Shown here piece after piece: positions 26,101 through 35,311 of a stretch of DNA of 64,000 nucleotides. Position numbers and translations under genes: made by a program. The notes under the pieces were generated by a model, which did not search any database, was not told where the DNA came from, and saw nothing but the letters and a program-made list of their open reading frames with translations. Source of the DNA: Bacteroidota bacterium. GTDB lineage: Bacteria; Bacteroidota; Bacteroidia; Flavobacteriales; Weeksellaceae. The stretch is taken from positions 1 to 64,000 of the forward strand of contig JAEZYN010000045.1 of assembly GCA_023419095.1 (NCBI GenBank), given 5' to 3'. Numbering within the stretch: the stretch's first letter is position 1; each line of letters starts with the position of its first letter.

Positions 26101-27831
26101 ATGAAAAAAATATTCATGAGCCAATGGCTCAAAGCACTGCTCTCGGTCGCGTATCTGCTCGCGATCATTGTGCTTACGGCCATGTTGGGATTCGGGTTTC
26201 CGAACACCTATAAACTGTATGTGAATCTTTTTTTCATCCTCATTCTGTGCCTGGGAATCGTTCGCACCCTGTCAGCACTTATTTATAAATCTAAAAAGCC
26301 TGAAAGAAGAATTATTATATTTGATTTATTAAGTATAATGGTAGTATTGTGGTGTATTTTCTTACAGCTTACCCAATACAGTTTATATGAGGTGAGCCGG
26401 TACCTGCAGCTGGCAATCGTAATCAAATTAGTGCGCGAAATTGCAGTTCCGCAGTTTAATATCCGGAATTCTGTAATATCACCGCCGCAACTCTTTATCA
26501 CAAGTTTTGTGAGCCTTATCCTTGCAGGTGCAGGTCTGCTGATGCTTCCGAATGCCACCGTGGTGCCCCTTTCATTTTTAGACGCTCTCTTCACTTCTAC
26601 AAGTGCTGTGTGCGTAACAGGACTTACAGTAGTGGATACCGCCTCTGCATTCACCCCTTTCGGACAGGCATTACTTTTGGTGCTGATCCAGGCCGGAGGC
26701 TTAGGTATCCTTACCTTCGCCGGGTACATTGCTTATTTTTTCAAAGGTAATTCATCCTATGAAAGTCAGATCGCGTTGGGCACTATCGCAAATAATGACT
26801 CGTTCAGTGAAGTTTTTGAATTTGTGAAAAGAATTATACTGCTTACTTTCAGTATTGAGTTTATAGGCGCTGTTCTGATTTTCTTCTCTCTTGAGGACGC
26901 AGAATTCAGTGCAGATCATATCTTCTTCAGCATCTTCCATTCCGTCTCCGCTTTCTGTAACGCAGGGTTTTCCACAGTGCCGCACGGGATGATGAACAGT
27001 CAGCTCGTATTTAATTATTCACTTCAGACGGTTCTTGTTATTCTTATCTTTCTTGGTGGTATCGGCTTTCCTATCCTCATCAACCTTTTAAAGTATATCG
27101 CGTACCTGCTCAGGCGACTTTTCCTGCAATTTGTGCATAAAATTCCTAACCGCCGAAGCTGGGTTTTTACATTAAGTTCTAAGGTGAATCTGGTGACCAC
27201 ATTAATCATCTTAGGTGTTTCCTCACTCATTCTCTTTTTTCAGGAATACTATTATACCCTGAGCCCGCATCAGGGCGCCGGAAAGGTAATTTCTGCTGTA
27301 TTTCTCGCTATGACGCCGAGAACCGCAGGGTTTAATCATATTGATTTTACCCAACTGCATTTTTCCTCGACACTGCTTATCATGCTGCTGATGTGGATCG
27401 GGGCATCACCGGCAGGAACCGGCGGTGGGATAAAGACCAGCACGTTTGCGATCGCTGTGATCAATTTTCTGAATATTGCGCGGGGAAAAGACCGGATAGA
27501 ACTATATAAAAGAGAAATAAGTCCCTTAAATCTGCAAAAGGCATTCGCAGTGATCACGCTTTCCTTTCTGGTAATAGGAACCGGAGTTTTTCTGATGACG
27601 AAATTTGACAGCGATCTGCATCTGATTGATATTGCCTTCGAAGCCTTTTCCGCCTATTCAACCGTCGGGCTCTCACGCAACATCACACCATTGCTTTCCG
27701 ACGAAAGCAAGGGGGTAGTGATTGTGATGATGTTCATAGGCAGAGTTTCAATGATAACGGTGCTGATGGCCTTCTTTAAGAAATCAACATCCAGCACATA
27801 CAGATACCCTACAGATGATGTATTAATATAA
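26101..27831 (+). CDS. TrkH/KtrB-type potassium uptake protein
   Basis: 576 aa with extended N-terminal TM region (about four helices) followed by the four pore-loop repeats of the TrkH/KtrB superfamily: TSTSAVCVTGLTVVDT, SVSAFCNAGFST, AMTPRTAGFNHIDF and AFSAYSTVGLSRNI, each carrying the selectivity-filter Gly. K+ translocating subunit that works with the cytosolic RCK protein encoded next. ATG 26101 preferred over TTG 26092. The 12-bp gap to ktrA-like gene indicates an operon. Confidence 0.9.
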   Translation: MKKIFMSQWLKALLSVAYLLAIIVLTAMLGFGFPNTYKLYVNLFFILILCLGIVRTLSALIYKSKKPERRIIIFDLLSIMVVLWCIFLQLTQYSLYEVSRYLQLAIVIKLVREIAVPQFNIRNSVISPPQLFITSFVSLILAGAGLLMLPNATVVPLSFLDALFTSTSAVCVTGLTVVDTASAFTPFGQALLLVLIQAGGLGILTFAGYIAYFFKGNSSYESQIALGTIANNDSFSEVFEFVKRIILLTFSIEFIGAVLIFFSLEDAEFSADHIFFSIFHSVSAFCNAGFSTVPHGMMNSQLVFNYSLQTVLVILIFLGGIGFPILINLLKYIAYLLRRLFLQFVHKIPNRRSWVFTLSSKVNLVTTLIILGVSSLILFFQEYYYTLSPHQGAGKVISAVFLAMTPRTAGFNHIDFTQLHFSSTLLIMLLMWIGASPAGTGGGIKTSTFAIAVINFLNIARGKDRIELYKREISPLNLQKAFAVITLSFLVIGTGVFLMTKFDSDLHLIDIAFEAFSAYSTVGLSRNITPLLSDESKGVVIVMMFIGRVSMITVLMAFFKKSTSSTYRYPTDDVLI

Positions 27832-27843
27832 AACCAGTGGCAA

Positions 27844-28539
27844 ATGAAAATAATTATAATCGGACTCGGAAACTTTGGTGAGGCATTAGGCAGAAAGATG
27901 GCTAAACTGGGCCATGAAATCATAGGCGTTGATATTCATATGGCCAAGGTGGAAGCTTTAAAAGACACCCTTTCATACACCTTATGCATGGATGCTACCG
28001 ATGAGCTGGCAATAAGTAAGCTTCCTCTGGCAAATACCGACATTGTTATCGTCAGTATTGGTGAACATGAGGGTGCTAACATTATGGCCACTGCTCTTTT
28101 TAAGAACAAAAACGTCAAAAGACTGATCAGCCGTTCCATAAATCCTTTGCACGAAAATGTGCTTCAGGCCATCGGCATTACCGAAATTATCCGTCCCGAG
28201 GCAGAATCGGCCGAGCGATGGACTAAAAAGCTGAATGTGAACGGGGTAATCGATTCATTTGAACTCAATAAAAAATACAGTATCATAGAGGTTACTACGC
28301 CGGACATCCTTGTAGGCCGCAGTTTCGGGGAAATAGAATTTAAAAAAAATTTTAATATCCTGGTGATGACAATTATTCAGCAGAAGGAAGAAGCCAGTTT
28401 CTTAGGTCGGCACAAAATAGTTCCGGAAGTCAAGGGTTTCCCTTCCACCCATATGGTGATAGAAAAAAATGATGTTCTTGTCATCTATGGTGCCAATGAA
28501 GATATATACAGATTCCTGAAGAAATTCTCGATCGATTGA
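27844..28539 (+). CDS. TrkA/KtrA-type RCK regulatory subunit
   Basis: 231 aa. The N-terminal Rossmann RCK domain starts MKIIIIGLGNFGEALGRKM with the acidic strand-end IGVDIH; the C-terminal TrkA_C domain covers about 140-225 (ITEIIRPEAESAERW, then ITTPDILVGRS-like and NDVLVIYGANEDIYRFL). Single RCK plus TrkA_C is KtrA architecture. It forms the octameric ring that gates the upstream transporter with NAD/ATP-type ligands (family knowledge). Confidence 0.9.
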   Translation: MKIIIIGLGNFGEALGRKMAKLGHEIIGVDIHMAKVEALKDTLSYTLCMDATDELAISKLPLANTDIVIVSIGEHEGANIMATALFKNKNVKRLISRSINPLHENVLQAIGITEIIRPEAESAERWTKKLNVNGVIDSFELNKKYSIIEVTTPDILVGRSFGEIEFKKNFNILVMTIIQQKEEASFLGRHKIVPEVKGFPSTHMVIEKNDVLVIYGANEDIYRFLKKFSID

Positions 28540-28666
28540 ATTTATTGGCAATGCTGATATTGTTGATGAATTAATTACTTTGCAGGAAAAAAAGCCAGTG
28601 AAAATTGGAGGCAGTGTCCCTATTTACGACTAAAATGAGTTATCAATTTTTAAGTTCCCTACAACC
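28540..28666. other. Intergenic interval before the DUF389 gene
   Basis: Contains TTAATTACTTTGC (near 28570-28583), a weak -7-like match, and no ORF. Probably carries the promoter of the next gene. Confidence 0.3.
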
Positions 28667-29989
28667 ATGAGTACTTTCCTGAACCGTTTATTTAACCTGC
28701 AGAAAGGTGAGGACGACAAGCAAAAAACTTTGGAGAACGTTCGGGTAAACATTTCCTTTTCCGGTGCGAACCTCTGGATACTTGTCTGCGCAATCATCAT
28801 CGCGTCCATAGGGCTGAATGTAAATTCCACGGCCGTTATTATTGGCGCCATGTTGATTTCACCTTTAATGGGACCCATCGTGGGCGCTGGTTTTGCCCTG
28901 GGCATGTTCGATTTTCCGCTGCTGAAACGCTCCCTTAAAAATCTCCTCATTGCCACGCTGGCCGGTCTTCTGGTCTCGACCCTGTATTTTTTCCTGAGCC
29001 CTTTTAAGGATCCTCAATCCGAAATACTGTCGCGGATTTCTCCTAATATTTATGATGTGATGATCGCCTTTTCGGGTGGGTTGGTAGGCGTTATTGCAAT
29101 AACCCGCGTACAAAAAGGCAACCCAATACCCGGTGTAGCCATCGCAACTGCATTGATGCCTCCGCTGTGCACAGCAGGATTCGGTCTGGCCACAGGAAAC
29201 TTCAGATTTTTCTTTGGTGCTATGTTTCTTTATACCATTAACTGCGTATTTATCGGCATCGCAACATTTGCAATTGTAAAATTCCTTAAATATCCTGCGG
29301 CTAAATTTGTAGACAGGAAACAGGAAAAAAGGGTGCAGCATATCGTATACCTCATTACAGTACTCATCTTGCTTCCCAGCATCTACTTTGCCTTCTCACT
29401 TTATCGTGAACAGAATTTCAAACAGCTTTCCGAACAGTTTATTAATGATGAATTTGTATCCAAAGGGGCTATTCTGGTTTATAAGAAAACAGATTATAAT
29501 TCGAAGCCTAAGATTATCGAAGTAGCCTTTCTGCAAAAGAATTACAACCAGAAAGAAGTGCAGCAAATCAGCAGGAAACTACCTTCATTCGGGCTTCCGG
29601 ACACGAAGCTTGTGATCAAAGAAAATTCAGCCGCCAACTTTAAAAAACTGCGTGATGACATCCTGAATGAGGTAGGAAAAACCGGCAGTTTACCCACCGT
29701 AAAAGAACAGGCCGGTGCCGCATTAGAACTGCAGATTGCAGAAAACAGTCTGCAAAGCCGTCAATTATTTACAGAAGTATCTGCTATAATGCCCGGTGTG
29801 GTTTCTCTGGGAATTTCCGATCAGCACGTTGCAATTAAAGATACAGTCACGCTCAACAAAACTGTTATCATTGGGACGCAGGACACCATGGAGAAGGACA
29901 GTCAGGATATTTTAGTAAAGTGGCTTCAGGCTAGGCTGAATAGTGAGAGAATCACCGTGCTGTTCACTGAAAATGCTTCTGTTGAGTGA
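28667..29989 (+). CDS. DUF389 family membrane protein
   Basis: 440 aa. Residues 30-215 contain the DUF389 core: ILVCAIIIASIGLNVNSTAVIIGAMLISPLMGPIVGAGFA, GGLVGVIAITR and PGVAIATALMPPLCTAGFGLATG, with about six TM helices. The C-terminal ~200 residues form a soluble extension with two repeated alpha/beta segments. Function of the family is not established; flavobacterial members of this length are common. It follows the K+ transport genes but has a 127-bp gap, so may be independently transcribed. Confidence 0.85.
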   Translation: MSTFLNRLFNLQKGEDDKQKTLENVRVNISFSGANLWILVCAIIIASIGLNVNSTAVIIGAMLISPLMGPIVGAGFALGMFDFPLLKRSLKNLLIATLAGLLVSTLYFFLSPFKDPQSEILSRISPNIYDVMIAFSGGLVGVIAITRVQKGNPIPGVAIATALMPPLCTAGFGLATGNFRFFFGAMFLYTINCVFIGIATFAIVKFLKYPAAKFVDRKQEKRVQHIVYLITVLILLPSIYFAFSLYREQNFKQLSEQFINDEFVSKGAILVYKKTDYNSKPKIIEVAFLQKNYNQKEVQQISRKLPSFGLPDTKLVIKENSAANFKKLRDDILNEVGKTGSLPTVKEQAGAALELQIAENSLQSRQLFTEVSAIMPGVVSLGISDQHVAIKDTVTLNKTVIIGTQDTMEKDSQDILVKWLQARLNSERITVLFTENASVE

Positions 29990-30103
29990 TAAAGGTATGT
30001 CATGCCCGCCAACAGTGTAGTTTGTAGTAAACAATTTGCTTCGCGTTATCACATTCTCAAATTATCACATCCTCAGATTACCTCATTCTGCAATTCCCCC
30101 TGT

Positions 30104-30512
30104 CATCCCGACGGAGGATGGATCTCTTCTACACATTTCCACATTCTCACATTACCACATTTTCAAATTCTCAAATCAGCGCATTCTCAAATTTTCAAAT
30201 TCGTCACCGGCCGCCTGTCATCCCGACGTCAGGAGGGATCTCTTCTGCACATTTCCACATTCTCAAATTACCACATTTTCAAATTCTTAAATTACCACAT
30301 TCTCAAATTCTCAAATCGATTATAGCCGCCTTTCATCCCGACGCAGGAGGGATCTCTTCTGCGCAGCAAAAACTCACATTCTCGCATTCTCAAATTCTCA
30401 AATTCGTCACCTGCCGCCTGTCATCCCGACGTCAGGAGGGATCTCTTCTGCGCAGCAAAAGCTCGCATTCTCAAATTCTCAAATCCATTATAGCCGCCTT
30501 TCATCCCGACGA
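30104..30512. repeat. Array of five catcccgac units with attctcaaat filler
   Basis: Five copies of catcccgac begin at 30104, 30219, 30334, 30422 and 30502. Each is followed by gagggatctcttctgc-like sequence, then a run of words such as acattctcaaatt and accacattttcaaattc, then alternately cgtcac(c)ggccgcctgt or attatagccgccttt. Unit lengths are about 115, 115, 88 and 80 bp. The last unit is cut off by the following ORF region. The same words occur singly at 17.2, 21.97 and 35.7 kb. The filler words vary in number, so this is not a CRISPR array. Confidence 0.75.
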
Positions 30513-30598
30513 CCGAGATCTCTGGCTACCTTGCTGTGGCGGGTGCGGTAGCCGGCGCACTGAGCCAGACCGCGGTGAAAGATGCCGGCCGGCCATGA
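30510..30598 (+). pseudogene. 3' remnant of a small ORF abutting the repeat array
   Basis: The frame ending at TGA 30596-30598 reads ISGYLAVAGAVAGALSQTAVKDAGRP, an alanine/glycine-rich segment that looks like real protein, but upstream it runs directly into the repeat array with no start codon. It overlaps the next ORF by ATGA, as coupled genes do. It is best read as the surviving end of a gene whose 5' part was replaced by the repeats. Confidence 0.4.
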
Positions 30599-30783
30599 TG
30601 TATTTTGATACTTCCCAGCGCATCGGCGCCCTCGGTGGCATGGCCCTGGTGCTCATCATGCAGCCCGGGACCGGCGAAATATTGAAGACCACTATCCTGG
30701 CGGCGGTAGGCGGAGTGACCAGTTACCTCGTTACCCTGCTGATCAAATTCCTGCTGATCCGTATCAGACGGAAATTTAAATGA
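30595..30783 (+). CDS. Small membrane protein of unknown function
   Basis: 62 aa. Contains a strongly hydrophobic central part (IGALGGMALVLIMQPG, then ILAAVGGVTSYLVTLLIKFLLI) and ends in a basic RIRRKFK, giving one or two TM helices with a positive inside tail. Start at ATG 30595 (or 30598), overlapping the stop of the upstream remnant. The longer frame that runs back through the repeats is not protein-like. A strong terminator follows 15 bp after the stop. Family not recognised. Confidence 0.5.
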   Translation: MMYFDTSQRIGALGGMALVLIMQPGTGEILKTTILAAVGGVTSYLVTLLIKFLLIRIRRKFK

Positions 30784-30798
30784 AACATTTTACGGACT

Positions 30799-30822
30799 GC
30801 CTCCCTTCGGGGAGGCTTTTTT
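30799..30822 (+). terminator. Rho-independent terminator (UUCG loop)
   Basis: GCCTCCC-TTCG-GGGAGGC followed by TTTTTTA. A 7-bp GC-rich stem with a UUCG tetraloop and T-tract. Ends the transcript of the small membrane protein gene. Confidence 0.85.
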
Positions 30823-31282
30823 ATTCTTTTTCTGGAAGTCGGTCAATGAATTATTGTGTAAGACCTCGAAGAACTGCAAACTGACTCCTGTCATTGCCTG
30901 AGCGCGTTTACAAGAAAGCAGTCCTGCGCGAACCCCATTCAACATGTCGCCTGTTACCAAACCGATAGCGGCCTGGCAACAACGTGTTGCTGCCGTTTTT
31001 ACGATGCGGCAGCATCTGCCGTGATGTAGTCACCTGCGGAAATGAGGGAAAACTGTATAATTCAGCGTTTTTAATCTTTCGGCTGCAGAACGGTACATCC
31101 GTGCATTGGAATGACTGTTTGAACCCGTCTGTTTCGACATTTCCTATGGCTAATACACGGTGTGGTAAAGCGTCGTATCCGGAAGTGGGAGCGGGAAAGT
31201 TTGAAGTCTTGTAACGTCTTTAGCACAGTTCTTGCGCTGACCGCTGTGAACAACAACCAGGAACAATAAATACAGATCTAAA
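30823..31282. other. Gene-free interval
   Basis: About 460 bp. Short frames are not protein-like. A GC-rich imperfect hairpin (gtgttgctgccg with gcggcagcat, near 30981-31016) is the only visible structure. It must include the promoter for the META-domain gene. Confidence 0.4.
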
Positions 31283-31705
31283 ATGAACAGGAACTTACTT
31301 TTATTACTCGTGATTTTATCGCTTGCCGTCTCATGTACTGCCGGTACGGCGGCCAAGAATGACAGCCTGTATGCTGACACCTGGGAACTCGAATACATTA
31401 CAGGACCCAGGATTACTTTCGCCGGTTTATTTCCCGACCGGAAACCCGTCGTACGTTTTTCGAAGGACCCGAACATCGTCACCGGAAACAGCGGCTGCAA
31501 CGGTTACAGCACCCAATACACGATGGACGGTAAACAACTTTCATTTGCCGAACCTGACCTCTCTACCATGATGTACTGCGGCGATGGCGAAAACGTATTC
31601 CGCAAAACCATGCGTCAGGTCGACAGTTACAGGATGACGGACGGGAAACTGGAACTTTTAATGGGTGACACCGTCATGATGAGATTTAAGCCCACTGTGA
31701 AATAA
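31283..31705 (+). CDS. META domain-containing lipoprotein (HslJ-like)
   Basis: 140 aa. Lipoprotein signal LLVILSLAVSCTAGT with Cys at 18. The mature part is one META domain: TWELEYITGP, then PVVRFSKD, TGNSGCNGYSTQYTMDG (the conserved G-N-x-G-C-N-x-(F/Y)), and LSTMMYCGDGENVFRKTM. Such proteins sit in the envelope and are linked with motility or stress responses, but a biochemical role is not established. Alone in its transcription unit; a terminator lies 20 bp after the stop. Confidence 0.85.
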   Translation: MNRNLLLLLVILSLAVSCTAGTAAKNDSLYADTWELEYITGPRITFAGLFPDRKPVVRFSKDPNIVTGNSGCNGYSTQYTMDGKQLSFAEPDLSTMMYCGDGENVFRKTMRQVDSYRMTDGKLELLMGDTVMMRFKPTVK

Positions 31706-31724
31706 TTAAGCGTATCCAATTCAG

Positions 31725-31759
31725 ATAAAGCCGGCTCATTCGACATGATACGGCTTTAT
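31725..31759. terminator. Bidirectional terminator between convergent genes
   Basis: ATAAAGCCG (31725-31733) pairs with CGGCTTTAT (31751-31759), a 9-bp stem with a 17-nt loop and A/T flanks. It lies between the META gene (+) and the PepSY gene (-). Confidence 0.6.
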
Positions 31760-31839
31760 ATATTATACAGGGATTGAGTCATAATGAACGCCATTCCTTT
31801 TAAACTCTATGTCTTTGGCACAGACAAATTACCTGTTAA

Positions 31840-33051
31840 TCACCTACCCTTCGCCTTTACTTTCCTGCCGTACCACACGAGGAAACCCGTCACCGGAAGT
31901 GAAGCACAGGCCAGGCTGCCGATAAATGCCAGAATCTTACCCCAGATACCGAGGATTGAACCTACATGGATATCATAATTGGCAGCGATATACTTCTGTC
32001 CGAAATCCTTTGACTGATGCGGCCGGTTCTGCAGCATTTCTCCTGAATTTTCATCGAAAATAATCTGGTGATTGATGTGGTAGGAATAGTCGAGCTGTTT
32101 TACAAAAACCTCGTAGTTTGGGTGTTCGTGATCATCGATGTGCGGATGCCCAAAATCAAGACTGTAAGCCGATGCAGTAGGATAAAGCGCTTCCACTTTC
32201 GCGGCCATCCTGTCCAGCGTTCCGGCGTTCCGCATTTCTACAGGCGCGGTGGTTTTGATATGCGAATAATCGGGATAAACCGTTTCGCCGCCTGAGAAGA
32301 TAACATACATGGCCGCCTGTATAAAGAAAAATGAATAGAAGAGACCGGTTACCGCCGCGATAAGGGCCAGAAACGACGCGTAAAAACCTACGATGCTGTG
32401 CAGGTCGTAATTCCTGCGCCGCCAGCTCCGTATATTCTTCCACCGGAACCACAGCCTCTGCCTGCGGGCTTTTTGGTTTTTGGGCCACCAAAGGATGATC
32501 CCGGTTACAAGCATCAGAAGAAATATAAATACCGGTATCCCAACGACATACTTCCCCCACTCCGACTTTAACAGAAAACTCCAGTGGATGAACTTTACGA
32601 TATTGAAGAAACCGTTCTTTTCGTCCTGTACCGACAGTACTTCTGCTGTAAATGGGTTTACATACGCCGTTTTATAGATCACGAGCTCGTCAAAGTAATT
32701 CCACGCTTCAGGATCGTTTTCATAGTAATAAAATTTGTATGTCTTTGATTTGTCCAGAGGTATATCCACCCAGTGAAGCGGATAGCTCTCCCCAGTCTGC
32801 CCGTTGACTCTTTTCTCCAGCACACCAAGTGGCAGGATTTTCTTTGAGGCAATCCCCTGCTCGCCGTGATAGAGGTAGTCCCTGCGCAGGAAATTCTGAA
32901 CTTCATCTTTAAACACATACAGCGCGCCGGTGATGCTGACGATGAATACAATAAGACCGATGGCCAGGCCGAACCACAGATGCAGCCTGCCGGCCCAGGT
33001 GCGCAGGAACGATTTTTTAGAGGGCTTGCGGGGTGTGTTTTTTCCTCTCAT
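31840..33051 (-). CDS. PepSY-associated TM protein, probable ferric-siderophore reductase
   Basis: 403 aa, N-terminal basic region then TM helix (GLAIGLIVFIVSITGALYVFKDE, about 22-45), a large periplasmic part, TM near 145-185 (YVVGIPVFIFLLMLVTGIILWWPK), TM near 205-235 (HSIVGFYASFLALIAAVTGLFYSFFF) and a last TM near 375-395 ending GFLVWYGRK. The pattern and several conserved His (HWSFLL, HSIVG, HPHID, HQSKDFGQ) match the PepSY_TM family that reduces siderophore-bound iron. Encoded 68 bp downstream of the siderophore receptor on the same strand, which supports that role. Confidence 0.85.
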   Translation of the reverse strand: MRGKNTPRKPSKKSFLRTWAGRLHLWFGLAIGLIVFIVSITGALYVFKDEVQNFLRRDYLYHGEQGIASKKILPLGVLEKRVNGQTGESYPLHWVDIPLDKSKTYKFYYYENDPEAWNYFDELVIYKTAYVNPFTAEVLSVQDEKNGFFNIVKFIHWSFLLKSEWGKYVVGIPVFIFLLMLVTGIILWWPKNQKARRQRLWFRWKNIRSWRRRNYDLHSIVGFYASFLALIAAVTGLFYSFFFIQAAMYVIFSGGETVYPDYSHIKTTAPVEMRNAGTLDRMAAKVEALYPTASAYSLDFGHPHIDDHEHPNYEVFVKQLDYSYHINHQIIFDENSGEMLQNRPHQSKDFGQKYIAANYDIHVGSILGIWGKILAFIGSLACASLPVTGFLVWYGRKVKAKGR

Positions 33052-33119
33052 GTTAATTATTAAGTCCGGAAGTAAGGCGGCATGCCGCCGGTCTCCGGAT
33101 AGGTAAGGGGATTGTATTT

Positions 33120-35258
33120 CTAGAAATTATAACCGAGTGACAGTGACAGGCTCCTGAGGCGCTGCGGGGTTACCGTGCTCCAGCCCGAGAAATATCTACG
33201 GTTCGCAAGATTATCAAGTTTCAGTGCGATGCTGTACTTTGCAGGGAAATAACCCACCATGGCATTCATCACCGTATAGGCCGGCAAGGTAAAAGTTCCG
33301 GTATCGTGGCGGTTAAGCGTCTTATGCGCACTCGCGTAGTTCAATCCGAAACCTGCCGTAATATCCTTCAGGAATCCATGCTGCACCCTGTAATTCGCCC
33401 AGAAGTTCGCCAGCATTTCAGGACCCGCCTCTTCAGGCCGTAAACCGTTATACGTTTCGTCTCCGCTCACGAGTTCACTTTCATTACGGCTAAAACCCGC
33501 AATTACATTAAGCCCCGGAACCGGACTCCCCACCGCACTGAATTCAAAACCTCTGCTGAACACTTCGCCTCCCTGCAGCGCACCTTCGCTGCCGGGATTG
33601 GCGACGATCTTATTGGTCACGGTGATGTCATAGTAACTGGCCGTGAGCGATAATCTGTTTGCAATCAGGTTGGCTTTCGCACCTATTTCCCACTGGTTGG
33701 CGCGCTCAGGATCATAGATGATCAGCTGTGTCTCCTGGGAGCCCGGCAGCGTGACCTGCGCGGGTGACAGGTACTGAAAGCCGTTCATATAATTGGCGAA
33801 CAGTGAAAGTTTGTTTAAAATCGGCTGGTACACAAGTCCGAGTTTGGGCGAAAAGGTCGTTTGATTTTCAATCTCTTCCTGGGCCCACTGGTTAGGCTTG
33901 CCGCTGAAATTATCAACACGGAGGCTGACCATGGCAGATAGATTTGGCAGGATATTCAGGACATTCGAAAAATAAGCGCTCTTGATATGCGTTTCCGCAG
34001 ACGCTTCGGGCACCGCATCTAAAGTACCCAATGCCAGGTCGGCCGCTGATTTTGTGAGGGTTCCCGTATCCGTTTGATTTACCAGAGACACCACACCAAG
34101 GGTCGTCCAGCCCGTGTCGTTGGCAATTACCTTTGTATTCAGATAATCGAATCCTACCACGAGGCGGTTTCTCATAGAGCCAAGCGTAAAATCACCGATG
34201 AAATTCTGCTGAATGCCCGAGGCGAGGGTTTTGCTGTCGCTTTTCGACAGGTAACGCGTAAAATTGTCGCCGTTGGAATCGTCCCACAGATATTGGTAGT
34301 ACCCCATTGCCTTGCTCGAACTGGTAGATACCTGGGTTTGGGAAGTCCACTGCGGTGAAAGCTTATAAATCATTTGGGCTTGTATGCTGAAACTGGGGTT
34401 GGTGGTCGTGAGTTCACTGCTGGTGTATGATTTTAAATAACTGGCATTAAAAAGATCTGTGTTGCTGAATGACAGGGGTGCATACCTGCTCAGGAAGATC
34501 ATCGGCGCATTAGCTGCCTCATTATTTTTAAATTCGGAATTCACGAGGAAAGTCAGACGGTCGTTCAGTGTATATTTAACAGAAGGCGCGAGAAAAAAGG
34601 AACGGTTAAAACCACGGTCCTGAAATGAATGTTCGGAATGCAGCGCCGTGTTCAGGCGTACTGCAAACTGTTCGGATGCAGGAACATTGACGTCAAGGGT
34701 AAGCCGGTGCAGATCATCGGTACCGGTAATGTAGTTCACTTCTCCGCCCAAGTGTCCGTAGGGTTTTTTGGTCTGTATGTTCACAAGTCCGCCATAAGAA
34801 ACCAGGGAGCCTCCGTACAGGGTTCCGGCAGGACCTTTGATGACATCAATGTTTTCGATATTGGCTGGGTCGAGTCCACCGTTGTTGAAGCTCGCCATCC
34901 CGTTCACTAACCTCGATTGGGTGGAAAAGCCCCGCATCGTGTAGTATTCCGCACCGTCTCCGCCACGGGAAGTACTTTCCCAGAGCCGGGTTATGCCCGT
35001 AGCATTTGCGAGTACATTTTTAAAATTAGTTGAAACCTGGTCTTTCAGTATCGCCTTGGGGATACTGTTGTAAACCTGTGGATTCTCAATGTCCTTCAAT
35101 GGAAGTTTCGAAACCGCAAATGCATTTTCGTTTTTGTACTTGGTAGTCTGGTTGATAATCACCTCGGTAATATCTTCGGTTTTAAGCGTATCCGCTTTTT
35201 GAGCATGGAGTGTAGAGAGTCCTAGAATCAGCGCAGCGGGCAACAGTGTTTTTTTCAT
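33120..35258 (-). CDS. TonB-dependent siderophore receptor
   Basis: 712 aa outer-membrane receptor. Signal peptide MKKTLLPAALILGLSTLHAQ; plug domain with YTMRGFSTQSRLVNGM, NIDVIKGPAGTLYGG and GGLVNIQTKKP (siderophore-receptor pattern); 22-strand barrel ending in the aromatic-terminated strand LSLSLGYNF. No carboxypeptidase-like N-terminal extension, unlike SusC-type proteins. It probably imports a hydroxamate or similar ferric chelate using TonB-ExbBD energy. Two Fur-like palindromes lie immediately upstream and a PepSY reductase gene follows, so iron-repressed co-expression is likely. Confidence 0.92.
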   Translation of the reverse strand: MKKTLLPAALILGLSTLHAQKADTLKTEDITEVIINQTTKYKNENAFAVSKLPLKDIENPQVYNSIPKAILKDQVSTNFKNVLANATGITRLWESTSRGGDGAEYYTMRGFSTQSRLVNGMASFNNGGLDPANIENIDVIKGPAGTLYGGSLVSYGGLVNIQTKKPYGHLGGEVNYITGTDDLHRLTLDVNVPASEQFAVRLNTALHSEHSFQDRGFNRSFFLAPSVKYTLNDRLTFLVNSEFKNNEAANAPMIFLSRYAPLSFSNTDLFNASYLKSYTSSELTTTNPSFSIQAQMIYKLSPQWTSQTQVSTSSSKAMGYYQYLWDDSNGDNFTRYLSKSDSKTLASGIQQNFIGDFTLGSMRNRLVVGFDYLNTKVIANDTGWTTLGVVSLVNQTDTGTLTKSAADLALGTLDAVPEASAETHIKSAYFSNVLNILPNLSAMVSLRVDNFSGKPNQWAQEEIENQTTFSPKLGLVYQPILNKLSLFANYMNGFQYLSPAQVTLPGSQETQLIIYDPERANQWEIGAKANLIANRLSLTASYYDITVTNKIVANPGSEGALQGGEVFSRGFEFSAVGSPVPGLNVIAGFSRNESELVSGDETYNGLRPEEAGPEMLANFWANYRVQHGFLKDITAGFGLNYASAHKTLNRHDTGTFTLPAYTVMNAMVGYFPAKYSIALKLDNLANRRYFSGWSTVTPQRLRSLSLSLGYNF

Positions 35259-35263
35259 AGTTT

Positions 35264-35282
35264 ATTTAGAATGATTTTAAAT
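35264..35282 (-). promoter_or_regulatory. Fur-like operator 1
   Basis: ATTTAGAAT-G-ATTTTAAAT is a 9-1-9 palindrome with 8 of 9 matching pairs. It sits 6 bp before the receptor start codon (the gene reads leftwards from 35258). Assignment to Fur or a DtxR/IdeR-type repressor is inferred from form and gene context. Confidence 0.55.
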
Positions 35283-35311
35283 AGACTGCAAATGTAAATA
35301 ATTATCTGACT

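Noticed and set aside
28865..29341. 158-residue antisense ORF within the DUF389 gene
   Set aside because: Shadow of a strongly supported membrane protein gene on the other strand.
30104..30512. CRISPR-like array
   Set aside because: Units differ in length, the supposed spacers are built from the same attctcaaat words, and no cas genes are near.
30118..30594. Long open frame through the repeat array leading into the small membrane protein
   Set aside because: The translation is repeat-derived (His/Ser/Phe words) and not protein-like; only the part from 30595 has credible composition.
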